This document shows positions 1 through 6,024 of a stretch of 7,293 nt of DNA, piece by piece. A program made the position numbers and the translations under genes. The notes under the pieces were generated by a model. That model worked only from the letters and a program-made list of their open reading frames with translations. It ran no database searches and had not been told where the DNA came from. Origin of the DNA: Chryseosolibacter sp964393795 (GTDB taxonomy: Bacteria > Bacteroidota > Bacteroidia > Cytophagales > Cyclobacteriaceae). Within the stretch, counting starts at the first letter, position 1. Each line of letters begins with the position of its first letter. The stretch spans positions 1 through 7,293 of the forward strand of contig CAYMWA010000176.1 of NCBI GenBank assembly GCA_964393795.1. Reading direction: 5' to 3'.

Positions 1-440
1 ATCTTCAAACGACGCCTTCTGATTTTTCCCTTCTTCTCGATTTTAGTGATGACTATGAACTAGTCATGGGCTATAGGCAAAACAGAAAGGATACGCTGGT
101 TAAGAAACTCTCCGGGCGAATGGCAAACGCTTTCCGAAAATGGCTTCTTGATGATGATATCATCGACACTGGTTGCCCATTGAAGATCATGAAAGCGGAT
201 ATAGCGAAACAAATGCCGTTTTTTAAGGGGATGCACAGGTTTATTCCCAACATGACGATCCTGTTAGGTGGCAAAGTGAAACAGGTGCCCGTCCAACACT
301 TTCCCAGGTATGCCGGAAAAGCAAAGTATCACCTGTTGAACCGACTGGTCGGTCCGCTGACGGATGCCATTGTATTCCGGTGGATGCAGAGAAACGCTAT
401 TACATACTCGGTAACAAAGACCAATCTAAAGCATGATTAA
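1..440 (+). CDS. Family 2 glycosyltransferase, polyprenyl-phosphate sugar synthase type (3' part only)
   Basis: The reading frame is open from the first base of the window, so the gene starts upstream and about 145 C-terminal residues are visible. The first visible residues read LQTTPSDF, and the two leading bases 'at' fit an Asp codon. This would give the D-L-Q of the GT2 metal/nucleotide-sugar motif (DADLQ..P in DPM1- and ArnC-like enzymes). Further family landmarks are GYRQNRKDT, then DTGCPLKIMK (compare the usual D.GC.LK.Y) and AGKAKYHLLNR (compare the G.SKY basic motif near the end of the domain). No C-terminal membrane helices follow, unlike ArnC. By family knowledge such enzymes transfer a sugar from a nucleotide donor to a polyprenyl phosphate at the inner face of the cytoplasmic membrane. 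Its stop overlaps the start of the next gene by 8 bases, so translation is probably coupled. The sugar cannot be told from sequence. A first Met at 66 is internal to the domain and is not the true start. Confidence 0.88.
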   Translation, partial: LQTTPSDFSLLLDFSDDYELVMGYRQNRKDTLVKKLSGRMANAFRKWLLDDDIIDTGCPLKIMKADIAKQMPFFKGMHRFIPNMTILLGGKVKQVPVQHFPRYAGKAKYHLLNRLVGPLTDAIVFRWMQRNAITYSVTKTNLKHD

Positions 441-1689
441 GACGCAAGCGGGGCAAACCCTCATCTTCGTTCTTATCGTGGCAATAACCATGCTGATAAC
501 CGGAAGTCTGTGGGGCGTTGTAGAAACCAGCGAGGCCCGCTTCGCCGAAATAAGCCGCGAAATGTTTCGTTCGGGCGACTGGATTCATCCCCGGTTACTA
601 AACATCTACCATTATCATAAGCCGCCTGTTACCTATTGGGTGACCGCATCTGCATACAACCTGTTTGGAGTAAACGCGTTTGCCGCCCGATTTTTTCTTG
701 TGATCGCGTTTTGTATTCAAGCGCTATTAATATTCAGAATAGCACTTTATCTCTTCAATGACCAAAAAGCGGCGTGTTACAGCGTCCTCGTCTATACAAC
801 CCTACCCATTGTTCTGGTCTCCGTCCGCGGTCTCACTACTGACGCATATCTCAACACCTTTATCCTCCTCAGCATTTATGGATGGCTGACATTTATTAAT
901 ACCCGGCGATACATTTATTTATATACCATGGCTGCCGCACTGGCGCTGGGCTTTATGACCAAAGGTCCTGTAATACTGATTTTTCCCTTGCTGGTGATTG
1001 GAAGTCTGTGGAGCCTGTACGATGTTCCACCAATACGGTTTTCGCACGCAGCGATTTCAATAGCCATTTTTACGACCATAGGCCTGTCGTGGTTTGCATT
1101 TCTGATCTGGGAGGACGCCCGATTCGCGGACTACTTCTTCTTTCACCATTTTGTAGACCGGATCGTTCACGCCGAGGTATTTTCCAGAAAACAACCCTGG
1201 TACTATTACTTGTTACTTGTACCTCCAGTCACATTGCCCTGGATTGTCCCTTATATGGTCGCGTCATGGCGAAACGATACGGCAGGCAGGGGTGACAAGA
1301 TAACACGGAATATTTTATTCGGGTGGCTCCTCTTACCACTCATATTGTTCTCATTCTTCAGCTCCAAGCTTATACTCTACGTCCTGCCGCTTTCGATCGG
1401 ACTTTCCCTTGCCACTGGTTTCTTCCTTACCAGAAGACGCCATCCCAACCGCCTCAGCCTTTACTTGTCCGGATTCGCCTGTCTGCTGTATGTCGGACTG
1501 GCGACTATTCCGCTCCACTCACCACAGTTTTATATGCATGGACCCTTATTGCTGATACCTGTAATTGCCTTGCTCCTTACCGTTGCGCTGTGGGCCCTGC
1601 CCCTGACACGACAGCGCACCATAGTACTGTCACCAATGATCTATACGCTGACGCTGATTGATAATTGCCTATTCACTTTACAGAAGTGA
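433..1689 (+). CDS. ArnT-like family 39 membrane glycosyltransferase, C-terminally disrupted
   Basis: This polytopic membrane protein resembles the ArnT/PMT-like GT39 family, which moves a sugar from a polyprenyl-phosphate carrier to an acceptor such as lipid A or another envelope molecule on the periplasmic side. The first membrane segment is near residues 9-29. It is followed by the catalytic-loop signature ETSEARFAEISREM (31-44), GDWIHPRL (48-55) and YHYHKPPVTYW (59-69). Further family landmarks are LTTDAYLNT (134-142), MTKGPV (175-180) and SSKLILYVLP (310-319). Hydrophobic helices run almost continuously to residue 409. The start at 433 lies inside the end of the upstream GT2 gene and leads directly into the first helix. 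The 418-residue product is shorter than typical family members (about 500-560) and lacks the usual C-terminal periplasmic part. The last nine residues (DNCLFTLQK) do not look like the family, while the next frame does, which suggests a one-base insertion near 1660. It may be a pseudogene or a sequencing error. Confidence 0.85.
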   Translation: MIKTQAGQTLIFVLIVAITMLITGSLWGVVETSEARFAEISREMFRSGDWIHPRLLNIYHYHKPPVTYWVTASAYNLFGVNAFAARFFLVIAFCIQALLIFRIALYLFNDQKAACYSVLVYTTLPIVLVSVRGLTTDAYLNTFILLSIYGWLTFINTRRYIYLYTMAAALALGFMTKGPVILIFPLLVIGSLWSLYDVPPIRFSHAAISIAIFTTIGLSWFAFLIWEDARFADYFFFHHFVDRIVHAEVFSRKQPWYYYLLLVPPVTLPWIVPYMVASWRNDTAGRGDKITRNILFGWLLLPLILFSFFSSKLILYVLPLSIGLSLATGFFLTRRRHPNRLSLYLSGFACLLYVGLATIPLHSPQFYMHGPLLLIPVIALLLTVALWALPLTRQRTIVLSPMIYTLTLIDNCLFTLQK

Positions 1690-1780
1690 TCCGGTATTAT
1701 TCGTTGCGCAGGGATTGGCAATCGCGGTGTATTTGAGGAATATTACTTTAAGCAAAAGACACCCCTCGAAAGAAACATAG
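1658..1780 (+). pseudogene. Out-of-frame continuation of the GT39 gene
   Basis: Dropping one base near 1660 joins residue 409 of the GT39 protein to a frame running to a TAG at 1778-1780. The join reads ...YTLTLI, then IIAYSLYRSDPVLF, then AIAVYLRNITLSKRH. This completes the broken membrane helix and gives a soluble segment like the post-helix region of related GT39 enzymes (the 'P-A-x-Y-L' stretch after the last helix). The repaired protein would be about 448 residues, still short of the family, so a second lesion or a true 3' deletion is likely. The helix completion is seen directly. The family match is from memory and not from a search. Confidence 0.5.
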
Positions 1781-1882
1781 GCGCGCGCTCCGATACTATA
1801 GTCCGAAGTCATCAATATTTGGTCAGCGCATAGACCTTTCTATCCTCGCCGAGCGTGAGATTGATCAACGTGCTGTTAATAA
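1781..1882. other. Short spacer between convergent genes, no clear terminator
   Basis: This stretch lies between the broken GT39 gene (plus) and the small helical protein gene (minus). I see no strong GC-rich hairpin followed by a T-run on either strand. A small CTCG/CGAG stem near 1846-1854 is too weak to call. On the minus strand a coding-like string of about 26 codons ends at 1812 (see findings). Confidence 0.4.
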
Positions 1883-2299
1883 CTACAATTTTACATTGGC
1901 ATCCTTTGAAACAAAGAGAAGACCCTTCAATCGTTCATAGTACTCATTTTTTCTCGGGCCCGATGGAAGGATCCGCATAACGGTTTCAGCCGTTTCAAGG
2001 ATTTGCCTTTTAAGCGCATCGGAAAATTGCTCCTCGTGCTTGTGATAGAACCTTTCAAAGGTAGCAAAAGCGTCAGAAGCCGGCACCCGTTCGGTTTGCA
2101 ACGCATCAATTGTAATCCCTATCAGATGTGCTGCCTCTGATACCTTCTGGGCACCCACGACATTGCCTTCGCTAAGCCATTCCTTCTTGATCGCCATTTT
2201 TAATTCTCCCGCCATGATCGATGGTGTGCCCTGTTCGGCCGCAATGGTATAATACACGTAACCCAAGTGTTCGAATATTTCCCTTCTAAACGTTTCCAT
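1883..2299 (-). CDS. Small helical protein, possibly TerB-like, downstream of ppsA
   Basis: A 138-residue soluble protein with no signal peptide or membrane segment. It appears all-helical with charged amphipathic stretches: residues 1-22 contain FEHLGYVYYTIAAEQG, then come GELKMAIKKEWL (31-42), the middle FATFERFYHKHEEQFSDALKR and a C-terminal helix ending near GLLF. The N-terminal pattern (F-hydrophobic-EHLGY-YY-IAA, then ELK..I.KEWL) resembles small Bacteroidota proteins with a TerB-like (tellurite resistance B) helical fold. However, the acidic D-G-x-x-x-x-E-E metal-site residues of classical TerB are missing here (EQGTPSIMAGE). The fold call is therefore inference and no function is assigned. 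The start codon follows the ppsA stop by 10 bases, so the two are probably one transcript. The short AT-rich spacer has no Shine-Dalgarno sequence, as is common in Bacteroidota. Confidence 0.72.
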   Translation of the reverse strand: METFRREIFEHLGYVYYTIAAEQGTPSIMAGELKMAIKKEWLSEGNVVGAQKVSEAAHLIGITIDALQTERVPASDAFATFERFYHKHEEQFSDALKRQILETAETVMRILPSGPRKNEYYERLKGLLFVSKDANVKL

Positions 2300-2309
2300 A
2301 TATTTGATT

Positions 2310-4700
2310 TTAGACTGTCACTTTCATTGCTGATTCAGCTTCAACGATATTCGTCATCCCTCGCAATATGACATCCGGGTTAAATGAAATCGAATCGATT
2401 CCCTGCTCGACGAGAAATTGTGTAAACGCCGGGTAGTCACTGGGCGCCTGGCCACACAAACCTACCCTGACACCGGCAGCATGCGCCTTTTTGATAAGGT
2501 GGCTTATCTGCATTTTGACAGACTGATCATTTTCATTGAACAGATCACTGACGATGGCCGAATCCCTGTCAAGGCCAAGCGTCAACTGCGTGAGGTCATT
2601 TGATCCGATAGAGAATCCATCGAAAAGCACGGCAAAACGCTCAGCCAGTAGTATGTTGCTTGGAATTTCAGCCATAACATACAGTTCCAGTTCATCTTTG
2701 CCACGTTCGAGCCCATACGCTTTCATAACATCCTGCACCCTCTCCGCTTCCTGGATTGTCCGGCAAAACGGTATCATGATCTTCAGGTTTGTCAAACCCA
2801 TCTGATCGCGCACTTTTTTCATCGCCATGCACTCCAACCCGAAACCCTCCCGGTATCTTGGATTATAATAACGGCTTGCCCCACGGAAGCCAAGCATGGG
2901 ATTTTCCTCTTCCGGCTCGAATAATTTTCCGCCCAGCAGTTTCGCATACTCGTTCGTCTTGAAGTCGCTCATCCTGACAATAACTTCCCTCGGATAAAAT
3001 GCGGCCGCAACCAGGCCAACAGCTTCTGAAAGCTTCTCGATGAAAAATTGCTTTTTGTCAGCGTAGTGTCTTGTCAGCGCCTCAATTTGCTTTTTCTCCG
3101 AAGTTGCAGGAAGGTCATCAAACTTTACCAGCGCCATTGGATGAACCTGTAAGGAATTGCTGATCATAAACTCCATTCTTAACAAGCCAACTCCGTCAGT
3201 GGGATACGCGGCATACAGCAACGCCTTCAGTGGATCGGCGAGGATGAACATCGATTTTGTATGGGTGCGGATAATATTCTCAACCGCCACTTCCCGCTGC
3301 TCCCAGGCCAGAAGTCCATTATAGACATATCCGGAATCCCCGCTGGCGCAGGAAACAGTGATTGCCTGCCCATCAGTGAGCTTTTCAGTCGCATTCAGAG
3401 TTCCAACGACTGCCGGAATACCCAGTTCTCGAGCGACAATCGACGCATGGCTGGTGCGGCCGCCCTTGTTCGTGACAATGCAGATAGCTCTTCGAAGCAA
3501 GGCATTCCAGTCTGGATTCGTTATGTCAGCAACAATAATATCTCCATGTTGCACTTTGTGCGCATCCGAAAGCGATTTTACAATAACAACTCGTCCGGAC
3601 ACGATCCCATGTCCAACAGCCTTGCCGGTCAACAACGGAATTTCTTTTGATTGAAAAGTATACTCCTTAATGACAGGAGTCTTCCTGCGTCTCGCATGAA
3701 CCGTTTCCGGACGTGCCTGTACAATAAACAGTTCAGCAGTCTCTCCATCCTTTGCCCACTCAATGTCCATCGGAAGTTTGTAATGATTCTCGATGTCAAG
3801 GCACCATCGTCCGAGTGTTTTCACTTCCTCATCATCAAGAATGTACTGATCGCGCAGGCGCTGCGGTGTCTGCTGCCATGCCGTATTCTTGCCGGCAGAT
3901 CCGCCGTAAACCATCATATTCTGTTTTGCTCCGAGTGATCGCCAGACAATTGGCTCCAGCCCCTTTTCGATAGCTGTTTTAAACAAATAGAATTCATCTG
4001 TGTTGACAGCCCCCTGCACAACGCTTTCACCCAGACCCCATGCACCTGTGATATAAATAATATTTTCGTTACCATGCTCAGGCTCAATTGTAAAAGCGAC
4101 ACCTGCACTCCCCTTATCCGACCTGACCATCAACTGAACCCCGACAGATTGACCGACCTGCATGTCGCTGATACCGTTATCAAGTCTGTACTTTATAGCC
4201 CGATCGTTATAAAGGGAAGCGTATGAACCTTTCACTGCGTTAAGAAGTTCCGCTTCACCTTGAACATTAAGAAAAGAGTCATGCTGTCCCGCAAAGCTTG
4301 CCGTGGGCGAATCCTCAGCGGTACCACTGCTGCGCACAGCCACCGAAATATTCCTTCGATGATCTTTCTGCAATTGCTTATATGCGTCAACAACCGCCTG
4401 CTTTACAGATTCAGAAAAGGTTCCGCGTTTTATTATCGTCCGACAGGCTTCGCCCACTTCCGAAAGGTTTACAAGATTACCACGATCCAAACGATCTAAG
4501 GCAACCTGAATCTGCGTACTTGCGTCGTTAAAAGCCAGAAAGTCGTAAAAGGCAGCGACGGTCACTGCAAAACCCGGCGGAACTGCGATACCCAGCGTAG
4601 ATAGATTTGTTATCATTTCACCCAATGAAGCGTTTTTACCGCCCACATCCGCAACATCTTTCATGCTAAGCTTCTCAAATGGTATGATGTATTGTTTCAT
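2310..4700 (-). CDS. ppsA: Phosphoenolpyruvate synthase (pyruvate, water dikinase)
   Basis: Converts pyruvate, ATP and water to phosphoenolpyruvate, AMP and phosphate, the entry step of gluconeogenesis from pyruvate, in the cytosol. At 796 residues it has the normal family length. The N-terminal ATP/pyruvate-binding domain shows VGGKNASLGEM (19-29), PPGFAVT (41-47) and AVRSSGTAEDSPTASFAGQH (121-140), with FIVQARPET at 325-333. The swivelling phosphohistidine domain carries NKGGRTSHASIVARELGIP (411-429), with His418 as the phosphorylated residue. Classical PpsA usually has TCHA here, while TSHA resembles pyruvate phosphate dikinase. The C-terminal PEP/pyruvate barrel shows DGVGLLRMEF (502-511), MSDFKTNEY, NPMLGFRGASRYY (600-612), IGSNDLTQLTLGLDRDS (698-714) and GLCGQAPSD (747-755), with Cys749 as the catalytic acid/base. 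All key residues are present, so it should be active. It is the first gene of a two-gene minus-strand unit. I see no canonical Shine-Dalgarno before the ATG. Confidence 0.97.
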   Translation of the reverse strand: MKQYIIPFEKLSMKDVADVGGKNASLGEMITNLSTLGIAVPPGFAVTVAAFYDFLAFNDASTQIQVALDRLDRGNLVNLSEVGEACRTIIKRGTFSESVKQAVVDAYKQLQKDHRRNISVAVRSSGTAEDSPTASFAGQHDSFLNVQGEAELLNAVKGSYASLYNDRAIKYRLDNGISDMQVGQSVGVQLMVRSDKGSAGVAFTIEPEHGNENIIYITGAWGLGESVVQGAVNTDEFYLFKTAIEKGLEPIVWRSLGAKQNMMVYGGSAGKNTAWQQTPQRLRDQYILDDEEVKTLGRWCLDIENHYKLPMDIEWAKDGETAELFIVQARPETVHARRRKTPVIKEYTFQSKEIPLLTGKAVGHGIVSGRVVIVKSLSDAHKVQHGDIIVADITNPDWNALLRRAICIVTNKGGRTSHASIVARELGIPAVVGTLNATEKLTDGQAITVSCASGDSGYVYNGLLAWEQREVAVENIIRTHTKSMFILADPLKALLYAAYPTDGVGLLRMEFMISNSLQVHPMALVKFDDLPATSEKKQIEALTRHYADKKQFFIEKLSEAVGLVAAAFYPREVIVRMSDFKTNEYAKLLGGKLFEPEEENPMLGFRGASRYYNPRYREGFGLECMAMKKVRDQMGLTNLKIMIPFCRTIQEAERVQDVMKAYGLERGKDELELYVMAEIPSNILLAERFAVLFDGFSIGSNDLTQLTLGLDRDSAIVSDLFNENDQSVKMQISHLIKKAHAAGVRVGLCGQAPSDYPAFTQFLVEQGIDSISFNPDVILRGMTNIVEAESAMKVTV

Positions 4701-4757
4701 AAACCGATTTGTTTTCCCATCTAAACTCGGACAATCAACCTCAAATGCGAATGACCG

Positions 4758-4779
4758 TAATCACTTCCGCCGGTGATTA
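4758..4779. promoter_or_regulatory. 7-bp perfect inverted repeat in the ppsA upstream region
   Basis: TAATCAC (4758-4764) and GTGATTA (4773-4779) form perfect inverted arms around an 8-base GC-rich centre. The element lies 58 bases upstream of the ppsA start codon. It could be a dimeric regulator's operator (half-site centres 15 bases apart) or a hairpin in the ppsA leader. There is no T-run, so it is not a terminator. Symmetry is seen directly; function is inferred. Confidence 0.4.
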
Positions 4780-4923
4780 ACGTCACCTTTGTCAAGAATA
4801 TAAGACCAAAGGCACCATCGGAACCTGCACCGCTGTGCACTGCACCGATTCTTCACAAAAGAACCCGCCATCAGCGCAACGCAGCGGCAACAACAACGAA
4901 CAGGCCCGCTGTTAACAGACAGT

Positions 4924-4964
4924 CATGATGACAAACATCTTTCGTTCACCCAATTGTCGTCATG
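4924..4964. repeat. Long inverted repeat (11-bp stem, 19-base loop)
   Basis: CATGATGACAA (4924-4934) pairs with TTGTCGTCATG (4954-4964) at all eleven positions, one being a U-G wobble in RNA read on the plus strand. It lies about 256 bases upstream of the dehydrogenase start and 224 bases upstream of ppsA. The following bases are CT-rich with no uninterrupted T-run, so an intrinsic terminator is unlikely. An operator or a structured leader is more plausible. Confidence 0.45.
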
Positions 4965-5021
4965 TTCCCTCCCTGTTATTAGAAAGAACTTTACAAGCAA
5001 AAAGCCATGTAGTAAACTCCT

Positions 5022-5033
5022 GTCGCATGCGAC
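5022..5033. promoter_or_regulatory. 12-bp perfect palindrome GTCGCATGCGAC
   Basis: A perfect 12-bp self-complementary sequence sits 186 bases upstream of the dehydrogenase start. Perfect palindromes of this length in intergenic DNA are often binding sites of dimeric regulators, but chance cannot be excluded in a single occurrence. The symmetry does not extend outward. Confidence 0.35.
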
Positions 5034-5219
5034 TTAGACGCACCGGCCGACGAGACGTCAGGGTCGCTGTCAAGACATCCGGACATGCAGGCTAAGTTCA
5101 CAAAAAACAAACCCGCAGACGACAGACATCACAAGCCTTGTTATAGAAAACCCGATTGGCCACCAGCCCGGCATCCAAGGCCATAAACACATGAAAAAAA
5201 TAAACAAAACAAACCACCA

Positions 5220-5975
5220 ATGGAAAACATATTCGAACACAAAGTGGCCATTGTGACCGGAGGTACTTTTGGCATAGGAAAAGCAACGGCGATAGCATTT
5301 GCCAGAAGGGGCGCTCGCGTGGTAATCGCCGATTGGGTCCAGGACGATTCTGTTCTGAAAGAAATCAAAGAACTGGGCGGAACCGGAATCTTTGTTCGAT
5401 GCGATGTTTCAAAACCCGATGAAATCGCAGCAATGATCAGGCAGGCGGTCGACGCCTATGGCAAAATCGATTTCGCCGTCAACAACGCAGGCATCGAAGG
5501 TAAAACAGCGTCCACCCATGAGTGTTCGGAAGAAAACTGGGACAATACCATTAACATCAACTTAAAAGGTGTGTGGCTTTGCATGAAATACGAACTGCCG
5601 GTCATGATCAAGCAAGGTAAAGGCGCAATCGTTAATCTGGCATCAGTAGCTGGTCTTATAGGATTTCCAGGACTCCCAGCATATGTAGTCAGTAAGCATG
5701 GAATCGTAGGCTTGACAAAGACCGCAGCACTGGAATATGCAAAACAACAAATCAGAATCAATGCCGTATGCCCGGGCGTTATAAAAACGGCCATGGTGGA
5801 TCGGCTTACCGGAGAGGACAAGACTGTGGAGAAGCAATACGAAAACATGGAGCCCATTGGACGCATGGGACAGCCCGAAGAAGTCGCCGAAGCCATCATA
5901 TGGCTTTGCTCCGATGCCGCGTCATTTGTAACCGGACACGCCATGGCCGTCGATGGCGGCTGGATCGCCGGGTAG
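5220..5975 (+). CDS. Short-chain dehydrogenase/reductase (classical SDR)
   Basis: A cytosolic NAD(P)-dependent oxidoreductase of 251 residues, the standard length of classical SDRs. The Rossmann nucleotide motif is TGGTFGIG (13-20), and Asp38 at the end of the second strand (VVIADW) suggests a preference for NAD(H). Further features are CDVS (61-64), NNAG (88-91), Asn114 in ININLKG, Ser142 in VNLASVAG, and the catalytic pair Tyr155 and Lys159 (AYVVSK). NAVCPGVIKTAM (181-192) and the C-terminal TGHAMAVDGGW follow, so the full Asn-Ser-Tyr-Lys tetrad is present. The substrate cannot be deduced. Members of this group act on sugars, hydroxysteroids, acyl-ACPs and alcohols, and are often given generic names such as glucose 1-dehydrogenase. 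The ATG chosen begins just before the first strand, and an A-rich leader without a Shine-Dalgarno precedes it. The efflux adaptor gene follows 49 bases later on the same strand; a functional link is not shown. Confidence 0.95.
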   Translation: MENIFEHKVAIVTGGTFGIGKATAIAFARRGARVVIADWVQDDSVLKEIKELGGTGIFVRCDVSKPDEIAAMIRQAVDAYGKIDFAVNNAGIEGKTASTHECSEENWDNTININLKGVWLCMKYELPVMIKQGKGAIVNLASVAGLIGFPGLPAYVVSKHGIVGLTKTAALEYAKQQIRINAVCPGVIKTAMVDRLTGEDKTVEKQYENMEPIGRMGQPEEVAEAIIWLCSDAASFVTGHAMAVDGGWIAG

Positions 5976-6024
5976 GGCGAAAGCAACTAACGATAACACA
6001 AAAGCATCGTATAAAACGAGTGAA

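Larger units (their letters stand above)
4701..5219. promoter_or_regulatory. Divergent intergenic region between ppsA and the SDR gene
   Basis: These 519 bases hold no convincing gene, tRNA or other RNA gene. They must carry the promoters for ppsA (minus) and the dehydrogenase (plus). Several symmetric elements lie inside: an inverted repeat at 4758-4779, an 8-bp direct repeat CTGCACCG at 4825-4832 and 4840-4847, palindromes at 4909-4918 and 5022-5033, and a long stem at 4924-4964. I found no unambiguous copy of the Bacteroidota promoter (TTTG / TAnnTTTG). The nearest are one-mismatch matches, CACCTTTG on the plus strand near 4784-4791 and TATTCTTG on the minus strand at 4793-4800, without a well-placed upstream box. 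The last 35 bases before the SDR start are A-rich, as expected of a leader. Confidence 0.5.

Noticed and set aside
3261..3650. 129-codon plus-strand open frame inside ppsA
   Set aside because: It is antisense to the conserved phosphohistidine domain of PEP synthase, and the product has no recognisable pattern.
4925..5095. 56-codon plus-strand open frame in the ppsA/SDR spacer
   Set aside because: It begins inside the inverted repeat, has an Arg/Thr-rich composition without domain or hydrophobic pattern, and shows no ribosome site. Chance is the simplest explanation.
5191..5256. Short upstream open frame ATGAAAAAAATAAAC... overlapping the SDR start
   Set aside because: Only 21 codons, running out of frame into the SDR gene. 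It looks like part of the A-rich leader and has no attenuator-like codon run beyond Lys/Asn caused by A-richness.
5950..5975. GGCG...CGCC stem at the end of the SDR gene as a terminator
   Set aside because: The stem is only four base pairs, inside the coding sequence, and is not followed by a T-run.
5456..5986. 176-codon open frame on the minus strand
   Set aside because: It lies wholly antisense to the SDR gene, whose complete set of catalytic motifs is in the plus frame. The translation is low-complexity Ser/Pro-rich and typical of an antisense shadow.
5953..6024. Upstream in-frame start for the efflux adaptor
   Set aside because: It would place 24 polar residues before a textbook lipoprotein signal peptide and overlap the end of the SDR gene.
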